Source: Halobacterium sp. DL1
GTDB lineage: Archaea > Halobacteriota > Halobacteria > Halobacteriales > Halobacteriaceae
Assembly: GCA_000230955.3 (NCBI GenBank)
Contig: CP007060.1
Location: 248,001-312,000, forward strand
DNA length: 64,000 bases
Direction of reading: 5' to 3'
Part shown: positions 8,888 through 17,840 of the stretch, piece after piece
Numbering within the stretch: position 1 is the stretch's first letter
Layout of the letters: every line of letters starts with the position of its first letter
Program-made: the position numbers and the translations under genes
Notes under the pieces: model-generated
Databases searched by the model: none
The model's input: only the letters and a program-made list of their open reading frames with translations
Told to the model about the DNA's origin: nothing

Positions 8888-10009
8888 ATGTCACGACGCC
8901 ACCGCCTCCGCGAAACGTTTCTCCCCGAGTTCGACGCCACGCTCGCCTCCATCGTCGTGGGGAGCACCCTGCTCGTCGTGGCCGCAGCCGTCGTCCAGGT
9001 TCGGTACGGCAGCTTCGACATGCCACTCGAGACGGCCGTGCGCGCGCTGTTCGACCAGGCCGTCTGGACGGACCTCCACGTGTTCGCGACGCTGGTGCTC
9101 GGTGAAGACGTCGCGCGGACGGTCGGCCTCTACAGCGACCTCGGCCACCTCACCGACGCCACCATCATCGTCTGGACCGTCCGCCTGCCGCGGGTCGTGG
9201 TCGCCGCGTTCGTCGGCCTCAACCTCGCCGTCTCGGGCGCCGTCTTCCAGGCCATCACGCGCAACGAGCTCGCCAGCCCGTACATCCTCGGCGTCTCCTC
9301 GGGCGCCGGCCTCGCCGTCGTCTTCACGCTCGTCTTCTCCGTCGGCGCCTACCTCCTCCCGCTGGCCGCCGTCGCCGGTGGAACCGCCGCGTTCCTGCTC
9401 GTCTACGCCGTCGCGTGGCGCGGCGGCACCACGCCGGTCCGACTCGTCCTCGCGGGCGTCGTCGTCGGCACCGTCTTCAACAGCCTCCAGACCGGGCTGT
9501 TCTACTTCATCGACAGCAACGGCGTGATGCGCCTCGCCGTCGAGTGGCTCGCGGGGTCGCTGACCGGCGTCGACTGGACCGAGGTCCGAACCGTCGCCGT
9601 CCCGACGCTGTTCGTCGTCCCGGCCGCGCTGGTGAGCGCGCGCCAGCTCGACGTCCTCCTGCTCGGCGAACGCACCGCGCGCTCGCTCGGGATGCCCGTC
9701 GAACGGATGCGCTTCCTGCTGTCGGCGCTCGCCATCGTCGCGGCGTCCGCGGCCGTCTCCGTCGCCGGCCTCGTCGGCTTCGTGGGGCTCGTCGTACCCC
9801 ACGCCGTCCGCACGTTCGTCGGCAGCGACTACCGCCGGCTGATGGTCGGGTCCATCTTCGCCGGCCCGGCGCTCGTCGTCGTCGCCGACGTCGTCGGCCG
9901 CCTCGCGCTCGGCGGCACGCAGGTCCCCGTCGGGGTCGTCACCGGCCTCATCGGTGGCCCGTACTTCCTGCTGTTGCTGCGGCGCACGGATTCGTTCACG
10001 GAGTTCTGA
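8888..10009 (+). CDS. Iron ABC transporter permease, FecCD family
   Basis: A 373-aa integral membrane protein with about ten hydrophobic helices, forming the translocation channel of the importer. FecCD/BtuC features are the RLPRVVVAAFVGLNLAVSGA segment, followed by the NELASPYILGVSSGAGLA stretch, and the ATPase-coupling loop ERARSLG-like (ERTARSLGMP). It starts after a long hydrophilic N-terminus. The ATPase gene begins 3 bases after its stop, so the two are co-transcribed; the gap to the lipoprotein gene carries the second iron box. Confidence 0.9.
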   Translation: MSRRHRLRETFLPEFDATLASIVVGSTLLVVAAAVVQVRYGSFDMPLETAVRALFDQAVWTDLHVFATLVLGEDVARTVGLYSDLGHLTDATIIVWTVRLPRVVVAAFVGLNLAVSGAVFQAITRNELASPYILGVSSGAGLAVVFTLVFSVGAYLLPLAAVAGGTAAFLLVYAVAWRGGTTPVRLVLAGVVVGTVFNSLQTGLFYFIDSNGVMRLAVEWLAGSLTGVDWTEVRTVAVPTLFVVPAALVSARQLDVLLLGERTARSLGMPVERMRFLLSALAIVAASAAVSVAGLVGFVGLVVPHAVRTFVGSDYRRLMVGSIFAGPALVVVADVVGRLALGGTQVPVGVVTGLIGGPYFLLLLRRTDSFTEF

Positions 10010-10012
10010 CCA

Positions 10013-10861
10013 ATGCCAGACATCCCACTCGTCTCGACCGACGCGGAATCGACGACCGAATTCAGCCACGAGGAACCCGTCGACGACGCGGCGCTGCTCG
10101 CCTCCGGAATCGAACTCGGCTACGGCGACGGCACCGTCGTGGACTGTGAGGACCTCGTCGTGCCCTCGGGCGAGGTCACCGCGCTCGTCGGCCCGAACGG
10201 CTCCGGGAAGTCGACGCTGCTCAAGGGGCTCTCGGCGGAACTCGACCCGTCGGCCGGCACCGTCCTCCTCAACGGCCGCGCCGTCCAGGAGCGTTCTCCG
10301 AAGGAGCTCGCCCGCGAACTCGGCCTCCTCGACCAGGAGAACGACGCGCCCGGCGGCCTGACGGTCGCCGACCTCGTCACGCACGGCCGCTACCCCCACC
10401 GGGGCTTCCTCGACCCCATCACTGAGACGGACCGCGAGGCCATCGAGCGCGCCATCGACCTCGCGGGCGTCGACCACCTCCGGGAGACACCCATCTCACA
10501 GCTCTCTGGCGGGCAGAAGCAGCTCGCGTTCGTCGCGATGACGCTCGCCCAGGACACCGACGTCCTCCTGCTGGACGAACCCACGACGTACCTCGACCTC
10601 CACCACCAGCTCCGCGTGATGGAGGTCGTCCGCACGCTCAACGAGGAGCGCGACGTCACGGTCTGTGTCGTCCTCCACGACCTCCAGCAGGCCGCGCGCT
10701 TCGCGGACTACCTCGTCGCGCTCCACGACGGCGCGGTGTACGACTGGGGGCCGCCCGAGGACGTCGTCACCGAGCAACTGCTCGCGGACGTCTTCGACGT
10801 GGACGCCGTCGTCAGCTACGACGACGAGCCACGAATCGTGCCGCGGAAGGCAATCGACTGA
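10013..10861 (+). CDS. Iron ABC transporter ATP-binding protein
   Basis: A 282-aa FepC/FecE-type ATPase that powers the importer at the inner face of the membrane. Walker A is GPNGSGKST (about 60-68), the ABC signature is LSGGQKQ (about 164-170) and Walker B is DVLLLDEPT (about 183-191), followed by the D-loop and an LHDLQQA H-loop. A 25-residue acidic N-terminal extension precedes the domain. It is the last gene of the importer operon; the next gene is convergent. Confidence 0.92.
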   Translation: MPDIPLVSTDAESTTEFSHEEPVDDAALLASGIELGYGDGTVVDCEDLVVPSGEVTALVGPNGSGKSTLLKGLSAELDPSAGTVLLNGRAVQERSPKELARELGLLDQENDAPGGLTVADLVTHGRYPHRGFLDPITETDREAIERAIDLAGVDHLRETPISQLSGGQKQLAFVAMTLAQDTDVLLLDEPTTYLDLHHQLRVMEVVRTLNEERDVTVCVVLHDLQQAARFADYLVALHDGAVYDWGPPEDVVTEQLLADVFDVDAVVSYDDEPRIVPRKAID

Positions 10862-10867
10862 CCGCGA

Positions 10868-11104
10868 CTACTCCTCGAGTTCGGCGACGCGCTCCCGGAG
10901 CGACGCGACCTCCCGCTGCAACTCGCGCCGGGTCAGCAGGTCGTCGTCTTCGACGGTGACCACGACGACGGCGTACACTGCTGCTGTGGCCACGACCGTG
11001 CCGGCGACAACGACCGTCCACGCGGGGACGGCGACGTCGAGCAGGAGGGCGAGGGCAGCGTCGTTCAGCAGGACGACCGCGAGGACCACTGCGAGCGTGC
11101 GCAT
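10868..11104 (-). CDS. Small membrane protein with C-terminal coiled coil
   Basis: A 78-aa protein: two hydrophobic segments (about 3-21 and 28-52) followed by a charged heptad-like tail (LTRRELQREVASLRERVAELEE) likely to form a short coiled coil. The ATG at 11104 is preferred because the upstream in-frame extension is Arg/Ser-rich and antisense-like. It ends 7 bases from the ATPase gene end (convergent) and is divergent from the ABC exporter. No family recognised. Confidence 0.6.
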   Translation of the reverse strand: MRTLAVVLAVVLLNDAALALLLDVAVPAWTVVVAGTVVATAAVYAVVVVTVEDDDLLTRRELQREVASLRERVAELEE

Positions 11105-11219
11105 GGTCGTCGTCTCGAACGAGTCGCCTGAAGCGTTGCGGTTTCTGGCGGCGGTACGTCGCCGTCCTGCCCGCGCTGGACCGTAACGGACTTTGGCGAT
11201 CACCGTATTTCGAAACGTA

Positions 11220-13070
11220 ATGGGAGCGACGGAGGACAGCGTCTTCGACCAGTACCGGGACCGCGTCGAGAAGCCCCTCCAGCGCCTGTTCCGGGAGTAC
11301 GGCGTCCCCGAGTGGGAGTACTTCGCGCTCGGGATGGTGGCGAACGTCGTCGCGCGGGTGGCCAGCCTCCTGCCCCCCGTGGTGCTCGGCGCCGCCATCG
11401 ACAGCGTGTTCACCGGGGACTCCCCCTACGACCTGCCGCTCGCGCCCGCGGGCTGGTTCCCGGCCACGGACGCCGCGCAGTTCGAACTGTCCGCCGTCCT
11501 CATCGGGGCGTCGTTCGTCGTCACCGCCGTCTTCACGTACGCCTACGGCGTCGCCGCCAATCTCTTCGCCCACCGCGTGATGCACGAGGTGCGCACCGAC
11601 TCCTTCGCGAAGATGCAGAACCTCGACATGACGTTCTTCGACGACAAGCAGACCGGCGAGGTCATGTCGGTGCTGAACAACGACGCCTCGAACCTCGAGG
11701 TGTTCCTCGACAACGCGCTGCAGAACTCCGCGCGACTCGTCGTGATGCTCACGGGCATCACCGCCATCCTGCTGTACGAGAACGCCCAGCTGGCGGTCGT
11801 CACGCTCACCGCCATCCCGCTGATGGTCGTGCTCACGTCGTGGTTCATGAAGCGCGCCGAGCCGCGGTACGAGCGCCAGCGCGCCGCCGTCGGCAACCTC
11901 AACACGCGCCTCGAGAACAGCCTCGCGGGCGTCGAACTCGTGAAGACGAGCGCCGCCGAGGAGTACGAGACCGAGCGGGTCTCGGACGCCTCCTATCGGT
12001 TCTTCCAGGACACGATGGACGTCCTCCGCCTCAGCTACGTCTACCGCCCGGGGATGGAACTCCTCGCGGGCATCTCCTTCGCGGTGACGTTCGCCGTCGG
12101 CGGCTTCTGGCTGCTGTACGGTGCCCCCGGCCCACTCACGGGAAGCCTGTCGCCGGGCGCGTTCGTCACGTTCATCTTCCTCACGCAGCGCTTCGTCACG
12201 CCACTCGCGGAGGTGTCGAACATCGTCGACCAGTACGAGAACGCGAAGGCCTCCTCGGCCCGCGTCTTCGGCCTGATGGACGTCCCGGCGAGCGTCACCA
12301 CCGCGCCGGACGCCACCGAACTCACCGACGTCGAGGGCCGCGTCGAGTACGACCACGTCACGTTCGGCTACGATGACGACGAGGACGTGATCCGGGACGT
12401 CTCCTTCGACGCCGACCCCGGCGATACCGTCGCGCTCGTCGGGCCGACTGGTGCCGGGAAGTCCACGCTCTGCAAACTCCTCCTTCGCATGTACGACGCC
12501 GACGACGGTGCCATCCGCGTCGACGGCAACGACGTCCGCGACGTCACCCTCGAGAGCCTCCGCGAGCACATCGGCTACGTCAGCCAGGACACGTTCCTCT
12601 TCGACGGCACCATCGCGGAGAACGTCAAGTACGGCCGCTTCGACGCCGACCGGGACGCGGTGGTCGCGGCCGCGAAGGCCGCCGAGGCCCACGAGTTCAT
12701 CCAGAACCTCTCCGAGGGCTACGACACCGAGGTCGGCGAGCGCGGCGTCAAACTCTCGGGCGGGCAGCGCCAGCGCATCTCCATCGCCCGCGCCGTGCTC
12801 CAGGACCCCGAGATTCTGGTCTTCGACGAGGCCACGAGCGACGTCGACACGGAGACCGAACTCCGAATCCAGGAGAGCCTGGACGAACTCGCCGCCGACC
12901 GCACCGCCGTCGTCATCGCCCACCGCCTCTCGACCGTGCGGGACGCCGACCGCATCCTCGTCGTCGAAGGTGGGGAAATCGTCGAGCGCGGCACTCACGA
13001 CGAACTGCTGGACTCGGGTGGCCGGTACGCGGACCTGTGGGGCGTACAGGCCGGCACACTCGACCGCTGA
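11220..13070 (+). CDS. ABC exporter, fused membrane and ATP-binding domains
   Basis: A 616-aa half-transporter of the MsbA/LmrA type, expected to act as a dimer exporting a lipid or drug-like substrate. The N-terminal half has about six transmembrane helices (residues about 35-330). The ATPase domain has Walker A GPTGAGKST (about 408-416), the Q-loop YVSQDTFLF, signature LSGGQRQR (about 511-518), Walker B ILVFDEATS and the H-loop AHRLST. The ATG at 11220 is chosen over a TTG nine codons upstream because a GTATTTC TATA-like element lies directly before it. Substrate unknown. Confidence 0.9.
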   Translation: MGATEDSVFDQYRDRVEKPLQRLFREYGVPEWEYFALGMVANVVARVASLLPPVVLGAAIDSVFTGDSPYDLPLAPAGWFPATDAAQFELSAVLIGASFVVTAVFTYAYGVAANLFAHRVMHEVRTDSFAKMQNLDMTFFDDKQTGEVMSVLNNDASNLEVFLDNALQNSARLVVMLTGITAILLYENAQLAVVTLTAIPLMVVLTSWFMKRAEPRYERQRAAVGNLNTRLENSLAGVELVKTSAAEEYETERVSDASYRFFQDTMDVLRLSYVYRPGMELLAGISFAVTFAVGGFWLLYGAPGPLTGSLSPGAFVTFIFLTQRFVTPLAEVSNIVDQYENAKASSARVFGLMDVPASVTTAPDATELTDVEGRVEYDHVTFGYDDDEDVIRDVSFDADPGDTVALVGPTGAGKSTLCKLLLRMYDADDGAIRVDGNDVRDVTLESLREHIGYVSQDTFLFDGTIAENVKYGRFDADRDAVVAAAKAAEAHEFIQNLSEGYDTEVGERGVKLSGGQRQRISIARAVLQDPEILVFDEATSDVDTETELRIQESLDELAADRTAVVIAHRLSTVRDADRILVVEGGEIVERGTHDELLDSGGRYADLWGVQAGTLDR

Positions 13071-13162
13071 CGGCGTTTCCGGGTCGAATCGAGTCGACGG
13101 CGGGTCGTGGTACCGCGACTCTCGGAAGCGTTATCCCCGAACCGGCCCTACGGTAGGTTGTA

Positions 13163-13369
13163 ATGGCAGAAGGCAAGGTTGACTTCTTCAACGACACTGG
13201 CGGCTACGGTTTCATTTCGACTGACGACGACGACGTCGACGACGACGAGGACGTGTTCTTCCACATGGAGGACGTCGGCGGCCCGGACCTCGAAGAGGGT
13301 CAGGAAGTCGAGTTCGACATCGAATCGTCCCCCAAGGGACCGCGCGCGACGAACCTCGTTCGTAACTAA
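13163..13369 (+). CDS. cspA: Cold-shock domain protein
   Basis: A 68-aa single cold-shock domain, a beta-barrel that binds single-stranded RNA or DNA. RNP1-like GGYGFIS (about 13-19) and RNP2-like VFFHMED (about 31-37) are present. The loop between them is stretched by a run of Asp (DDDDVDDDED), an acidic insertion in keeping with high-salt cytoplasm. A TTATCC box at 13131-13136 lies about 27 bases before the ATG, so the mRNA is probably leaderless. Confidence 0.93.
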   Translation: MAEGKVDFFNDTGGYGFISTDDDDVDDDEDVFFHMEDVGGPDLEEGQEVEFDIESSPKGPRATNLVRN

Positions 13370-13553
13370 TCGGATTTCCCCCGTCGCCTAGCGACGGACT
13401 GAACTCCGTTCTTTCACAGTAACAGTCTCGTAGCACGTGCTACGGCTGTTCACTGTATCCACGACTACTTCGAGTGGCATCACCGTCGGACTCTTCCCAC
13501 AGTGAGCACTCGCTCGCGGGTCACTCCGCTCACGGCTGGCGCTGTTCGCCTCT

Positions 13554-13578
13554 CGTGGCCTCCCGCCGGTCGGCCACG
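13554..13578. repeat. Hairpin before the 6-phosphogluconate dehydrogenase gene
   Basis: A perfect 7-bp inverted repeat, CGTGGCC / GGCCACG, within the 263-bp gap between cspA and the next gene. The rest of that gap holds GC-rich simple sequence (GAGTG/CACTC motifs) and no open frame I can support. Confidence 0.35.
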
Positions 13579-13632
13579 CGCCCCGAACCACGCAACCGCA
13601 ACCACTACCTACTGCGCCCGGCAGTTCACGGT

Positions 13633-14532
13633 ATGGAACTGGGAGTCGTCGGCCTCGGCCGCATGGGGCGCATCGTCGTCGACCGCTGTCTCGACGCCGG
13701 CCACGACGTGGTCGCCTTCGACATCGACGCGGACGCCCGCGAGGACGCCGCGAGCGCTGGCGCGACCGCCGCCGACTCGCTGGCCGCGCTTGCCGACGAA
13801 TTCGGCGACGAGAAGCGCGTCTGGCTGATGGTGCCCGCGGGCGACCCCGTGGACGCCGCGCTCGAGGAACTCGCGCCCCACCTCGGGAGCGAGGACGTCG
13901 TCGTCGACGGCGGCAACAGCCACTTCGAGGACTCCACGCGCCGCGCGGAATCCCACGAGTTCGCCTACCTCGACTGCGGCACTAGCGGCGGGCCGGCGGG
14001 CGCCGAACTGGGCTTCTCGCTGATGGTCGGCGGCCCGGAGTGGGCCTACGACGAACTGATGCCCGTCTTCGACGCCGTCGCCACGGGGCCCGAGGGCCAC
14101 GACCGCATGGGGCCCGCGGGCAGCGGGCACTACGTGAAGATGGTCCACAACGGCGTCGAGTACGCCCTCATGCAGACGTACGGCGAGGGCTTCGAGTTGC
14201 TCCACGAGGGCCGCTACGACCTCGACCTCGAGGCCGTCGCGCGAACGTGGAACAACGGCGCCGTCATCCGGTCGTGGCTGCTGGAACTCTGCGAGGAGGC
14301 GTTCCGCGAGGAGGGCGGCGACCTCGGCGACGTCGCCGACCACGTCGCCGGCGGCTCCACTGGAACGTGGACGGTCCAGGAAGGCCTCGAACAGGAGGTC
14401 CCGCTGCCGCTCATCTACCAGGCGCTCGCCGAGCGGTTCGGGTCGCGTGCTCCCGAGGAGGGTCGGTTCTCGCGGCGGCTGGCGAACCGGCTGCGGTACG
14501 GATTCGGCAGACACGAAGTGAAACGGGAATAG
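13633..14532 (+). CDS. gnd: 6-phosphogluconate dehydrogenase, decarboxylating, short form
   Basis: A 299-aa cytosolic enzyme that oxidatively decarboxylates 6-phosphogluconate to ribulose 5-phosphate, the haloarchaeal oxidative pentose phosphate step. The nucleotide-binding motif is GLGRMG (7-12), followed by the VDGGNSHF segment (about 96-103), the substrate motif TSGGPAGAELG (about 117-127) and the catalytic HYVKMVHNGVEY (about 166-177). The length of about 300 aa marks the short GndA/YqeC-like class rather than the 470-aa form. The frame continues upstream, but the ATG at 13633 starts directly at the Rossmann fold. Confidence 0.9.
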   Translation: MELGVVGLGRMGRIVVDRCLDAGHDVVAFDIDADAREDAASAGATAADSLAALADEFGDEKRVWLMVPAGDPVDAALEELAPHLGSEDVVVDGGNSHFEDSTRRAESHEFAYLDCGTSGGPAGAELGFSLMVGGPEWAYDELMPVFDAVATGPEGHDRMGPAGSGHYVKMVHNGVEYALMQTYGEGFELLHEGRYDLDLEAVARTWNNGAVIRSWLLELCEEAFREEGGDLGDVADHVAGGSTGTWTVQEGLEQEVPLPLIYQALAERFGSRAPEEGRFSRRLANRLRYGFGRHEVKRE

Positions 14533-14547
14533 GCGTAAGAGGCGCGA

Positions 14548-15123
14548 CTACCAGTCGTACTCGATCTCTGCGGCGACCCGTTCCGCGACCTCCCCGCCAC
14601 ACTCCTGGCCGACGAGGTGGAGCGCGAGGTCGATGCCCGACGTGACCCCGCCCGCGGTGAGCACGTCGCCGTCGTCGACGAACCGCTCGTCGCGGACCTC
14701 GACGTCGTAGTCGGCGAGATCGCCCTTCGCCGACTCGTGGGTGGTCGCGGGCCGGCCGTCCAGCAGGCCCGCTTCTGCGGCGAGCATCGCGCCCGTGCAG
14801 ACGGTGGCGATGCGGGCGCCCGCGTCGTGGAGGGTACCGAGGCGTTCCGGGAGCGTCCCGTCCTGGACCTCTGCCCACGCCCCGCTGTCGCCTCTCTCGT
14901 TCCACCCGCCGCCCGGAACGAGCACGAGGTCCGGCGTGCCCAGAAGCACGTCGTCGGGTTCCACGCGGAGGCCGTGGCTGGCGGTCACGCGCTCGCTCGG
15001 GACGAGCGTCCGCAGCGTCGCGTCGACGTCGCCGCCGAAACTGGCGGCGGCCCGGAACGCCTCGTAGGGAGCGACCGCGTCGAGTTCGTCGAAGCCCTCG
15101 TACAGCAGGATAGCGACGTCCAT
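14548..15123 (-). CDS. DJ-1/PfpI family protein
   Basis: A 191-aa class I glutamine amidotransferase-like protein. The nucleophile elbow is TVCTGAM with Cys109, and a candidate His129 follows in ATTHESAK. The VPGGGW turn is at about 69-74. The group includes ThiJ/PfpI chaperones, glyoxalases and AraC-linked sensors, so the reaction is open. The ATG at 15123 starts the first beta-strand (MDVAILLYEGF); the longer upstream frame is not typical. It is convergent with gnd, 15 bases apart. Confidence 0.82.
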   Translation of the reverse strand: MDVAILLYEGFDELDAVAPYEAFRAAASFGGDVDATLRTLVPSERVTASHGLRVEPDDVLLGTPDLVLVPGGGWNERGDSGAWAEVQDGTLPERLGTLHDAGARIATVCTGAMLAAEAGLLDGRPATTHESAKGDLADYDVEVRDERFVDDGDVLTAGGVTSGIDLALHLVGQECGGEVAERVAAEIEYDW

Positions 15124-15215
15124 ACGAACGCGTTCGGCGCGCGCCCACAAAACTCGCCCGAAGGCGGCGTAGCGCAATCACAATACTGTTAAACACCGCT
15201 TCCGTACCGCCGAAC

Positions 15216-15797
15216 ATGGTTGACACACTCGGGCTGGCGCTCGGGCTCGGGATGGCGCTCACGCTCGTCGGGCTCCACTTCTTCAAGGGCACGTCGAAGC
15301 CCGTCCCGGAGGACATCGCACAGGAGGTCCTCGAGCGGCGCGCCTCCACCGTCCCGGAGACGGACTTCCCGGAACCGTACAACCGCTCCATCGGTGGCGG
15401 CGGTGGTGCGGGCGCGGTCGCCGGCGCCGGCGCGGAGGGCGAACTCGAGGAGAGCGAGGAAGCGGACGAGGGCTTCGACCCCGAATCCATCCCGGAGGAC
15501 GACGTCGAGTACTACGAGATCGAGTTCGTCAAGGAGGGCGAGACGATCGAGGTCGGGAACAACGAGAACCTCCTCGACGCGGGCGAGGAGGAGGGCTGGG
15601 ACCTCCCGTACGCCTGCCGGCAGGGCCAGTGTCTCTCCTGTGGTGGCCGCGTCGCCAGCGGCGACGACGCCAGCGAGTTCATCCGCCACTCCAACAACGA
15701 GACGCTCGGCGACGACGAGATCGAGAAGGGGTACATGCTCACCTGCACCGCCTACCCCACCCAGGCGTTCTCCCTGGAGACCGACGAGACGCCGTAA
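15216..15797 (+). CDS. Membrane-anchored 2Fe-2S ferredoxin
   Basis: A 193-aa electron carrier. An N-terminal hydrophobic helix (about 4-22) would anchor it in the membrane. Then comes a Gly/Ala-rich flexible linker (about 60-75), an acidic stretch, and a plant-type [2Fe-2S] domain with ligands Cys134, Cys139, Cys142 and Cys177 (C-x4-C-x2-C ... C). Soluble haloarchaeal ferredoxins are about 129 aa, so this is the longer anchored type. A five-T tract at 15823-15827 follows. The partner is unknown. Confidence 0.85.
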   Translation: MVDTLGLALGLGMALTLVGLHFFKGTSKPVPEDIAQEVLERRASTVPETDFPEPYNRSIGGGGGAGAVAGAGAEGELEESEEADEGFDPESIPEDDVEYYEIEFVKEGETIEVGNNENLLDAGEEEGWDLPYACRQGQCLSCGGRVASGDDASEFIRHSNNETLGDDEIEKGYMLTCTAYPTQAFSLETDETP

Positions 15798-15822
15798 CCG
15801 GCAACGCGCACCGCTTGCCGCA

Positions 15823-15827
15823 TTTTT
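15823..15827 (+). terminator. T-tract after the ferredoxin gene
   Basis: Five T residues 26 bases after the ferredoxin stop, in otherwise GC-rich DNA, 45 bases before the MATE gene start. No stem-loop precedes it. It could equally belong to the promoter region of the next gene. Confidence 0.3.
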
Positions 15828-15871
15828 CGAAGTCGGAGTTTTCAAATCCTCGCGCATACTGAGCGCCTCTA

Positions 15872-17341
15872 GTGACCGACACCCGCTCTCCAGACTCCAT
15901 CACCGACGGTGCCCTCCTCGGCCCGATGGTCCGGCTCGCGTGGCCGATCGTCGTGATACAGCTCCTCCAGGTCGCCTACAACCTCGCTGACACGTTCTGG
16001 CTCGGCCAGCTCTCGGGCAACGCCGTCGCCGCCATCAGCATCGCGTTCCCGCTCGTGTTCTTCCTCATCTCCGTCGGCGGCGGCTTCACGACCTCTGGGT
16101 CCATCCTCGTCGCGCAGTACACCGGCGCGGACAGCGAGACCTCCGCCGGCAAGGTCGCCGCACAGACGCTCGGCTTCGTCGTCACGATCTCGACGATTCT
16201 CGGCGTCGTCGGCCACTTCGTCACCGGCGACATGCTCGCGCTGCTCCCCGCAGACCCCGAGACCGCCCGGGTCGTCATCCCGATGGCCGCCGACTACATG
16301 CGCGTCTTCTTCCTCGGGATGCCCGCGCTGTTCGGCTTCTTCGTCTTCTCCTCGCTGATGCGCGGCTACGGCAACACGCGCACGCCGATGATCGTGATGC
16401 TCGTCAGCGTCGTCGTGAACGTCGTCCTCGACCCCATCCTCATCTTCGGGTTCGCCGACAACCCGCTGTTCTCGATGCTCGGCGCCGGCGCCTTCCAGTC
16501 CTCGTTGTACGCCACCACCGGCTTCGGCGGCATGGGCATCGAAGGCGCCGCCGTCGCGACAATCTTCTCGCGGTCTGTCGCCGCCGTCCTCGGCATCTAC
16601 GTGCTGTTCTTCACGACCGCCGGCCCCGTCATCGAACTCGGCCACTTCGTCCCCGACTTCTCGATGGTATCGAAGATCGTGCGCGTCGGCACCCCCAGCG
16701 CCGCCGAGCAGTCCACCACGGCGCTCGCGATGATCACGCTCACGGCGATGGTCGCCTCCTTCCCGCCTGCAGTCGTCGGAGCGTTCGGTCTCGGCAACCG
16801 CCTCATATCGCTGGTGTTCCTGCCGGCGATGGGGCTCGGCCGCGCCACCAACACGATGGTCGGTCAGAACCTCGGCGCCGAGCAGTCCGAACGCGCCGAA
16901 CGCGCCGTCTGGCTCGCCGCGAAGTTCGCCGCCGCCGTGCTCCTCGGCATCGCCGTCGTCGCCGCCGTCTTCCCGCGCCCCATCGTCGCGGTGTTCCTCG
17001 GCCCCAACACGGAGCACGCCGCCGCCATCATCGAGTACGGCAGCACCTACGTCCGCATCCGCGCCGTCGAGTTCGTCTTCATCGGCGTCCTCCAGGTGCT
17101 GCTGGGCGCGTTCCGCGGCGCCGGCAACACCAAGACGGCGATGGCCATCTCGATGGTGACGCTGTGGCTCGGCCGCGTCCCCACGGTGTACTTCTTCGCG
17201 TTCGTCCTCGGCTGGGGCGCCACCGGCATCTGGGTGGGGATGGCTCTCGGGAACATCGTCGGCGCGCTCGTCGCCGCGCTCTGGTTCACCCGCGGCACGT
17301 GGAAGGAGTCCATCGTCGACCGCACGCCCGAACCGGTCTGA
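15872..17341 (+). CDS. MATE family efflux transporter
   Basis: A 489-aa membrane protein with about twelve hydrophobic helices, exporting cationic compounds by Na+ or H+ antiport. The first helix region MVRLAWPIVVIQLLQVAYNLADTFWLGQLSG is the classic MatE start, and a second similar half begins about residue 270 (TPSAAEQSTTALA). The start codon is GTG. Substrate unknown. Confidence 0.9.
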   Translation: MTDTRSPDSITDGALLGPMVRLAWPIVVIQLLQVAYNLADTFWLGQLSGNAVAAISIAFPLVFFLISVGGGFTTSGSILVAQYTGADSETSAGKVAAQTLGFVVTISTILGVVGHFVTGDMLALLPADPETARVVIPMAADYMRVFFLGMPALFGFFVFSSLMRGYGNTRTPMIVMLVSVVVNVVLDPILIFGFADNPLFSMLGAGAFQSSLYATTGFGGMGIEGAAVATIFSRSVAAVLGIYVLFFTTAGPVIELGHFVPDFSMVSKIVRVGTPSAAEQSTTALAMITLTAMVASFPPAVVGAFGLGNRLISLVFLPAMGLGRATNTMVGQNLGAEQSERAERAVWLAAKFAAAVLLGIAVVAAVFPRPIVAVFLGPNTEHAAAIIEYGSTYVRIRAVEFVFIGVLQVLLGAFRGAGNTKTAMAISMVTLWLGRVPTVYFFAFVLGWGATGIWVGMALGNIVGALVAALWFTRGTWKESIVDRTPEPV

Positions 17342-17382
17342 CTCACAATCGTTATACGGTCGCTCGCACTACGTGGGCCCGA

Positions 17383-17455
17383 GGGCGCGTAGCTCAGCGG
17401 ACAGAGCACTTGGTTCCGGACCAAGATGCCGAGGGTTCAAATCCCTTCGCGCCCG
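17383..17455 (+). tRNA. tRNA-Arg (anticodon CCG)
   Basis: A 73-nt cloverleaf. The acceptor arms GGGCGCG (17383-17389) and CGCGCCC (17448-17454) pair, with discriminator G at 17455. The D arm is GCTC...GAGC, the anticodon stem CTTGG/CCAAG encloses TTCCGGA with anticodon CCG (reads CGG), and the T arm GAGGG/CCCTT has loop TTCAAAT. CCA is not encoded. No intron. The last 22 bases plus one flanking T recur 113 bp downstream. Confidence 0.95.
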
Positions 17456-17456
17456 T
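17434..17456. repeat. Left copy of tRNA-Arg 3'-end repeat (att-like)
   Basis: This 23-bp stretch, from GGTTCAAATCC of the T arm to the base after the discriminator, is identical to 17547-17569. Such duplication of a tRNA 3' end is the standard mark of integrase-mediated insertion (attL/attR). Confidence 0.6.
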
Positions 17457-17546
17457 GCAGCGAGTTCTCGAACGAAGTGAGAGTACGAGCGAACCGGCAC
17501 GAAGGATTTGAAGTAGAGAACGGCGAGTGTAGCGAGGCGTTCGCGT

Positions 17547-17569
17547 GGTTCAAATCCCTTCGCGCCCGT
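17547..17569. repeat. Right copy of tRNA-Arg 3'-end repeat (att-like)
   Basis: A perfect 23-bp copy of the tRNA-Arg 3' end, offset by 113 bp from the functional gene. The upstream half of the tRNA is missing here, so this is not a second tRNA. The 90-bp spacer is too short to hold an integrase and is consistent with a deleted element or a remnant boundary. Confidence 0.6.
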
Positions 17570-17840
17570 CGTCGATTTTGGGTTGGAACCCGAAAGCAAG
17601 CGACGGGGTTGGGGTGGCGAGACACGCAAGACCTGTCCTTTCGTTCGAGGAGTGTGAGATGAGAATCCGCAGGGAGGTCTCGGAGTGTTCCCGACGTTCG
17701 TTAGTTGGGACGGCCGGTAATTGGGTGTGCGAGCTTAGTATAGGGGCTACCAATACACCGAGGATATTCTAATCCGGTTCAATAGGGGCACATCGAGGGG
17801 CGACCACACCGTTATCCGATTCCATCGCCTACTGAGAGAT
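17570..17840. other. Gene-poor, lower-GC stretch after the att-like repeat
   Basis: About 270 bp with visibly lower GC content than the flanks and several short frames without convincing starts or codon bias. I see no protein family here. It runs into the DUF5789-like gene and looks like eroded foreign DNA. Confidence 0.4.

Noticed and set aside
17547-17569. Second tRNA gene
   Set aside because: Only the 3' end of tRNA-Arg is present; no D arm, anticodon arm or 5' acceptor strand.
17434-17569. CRISPR array
   Set aside because: Only two repeat copies with one 90-bp spacer, derived from a tRNA end; no further repeats or cas genes.
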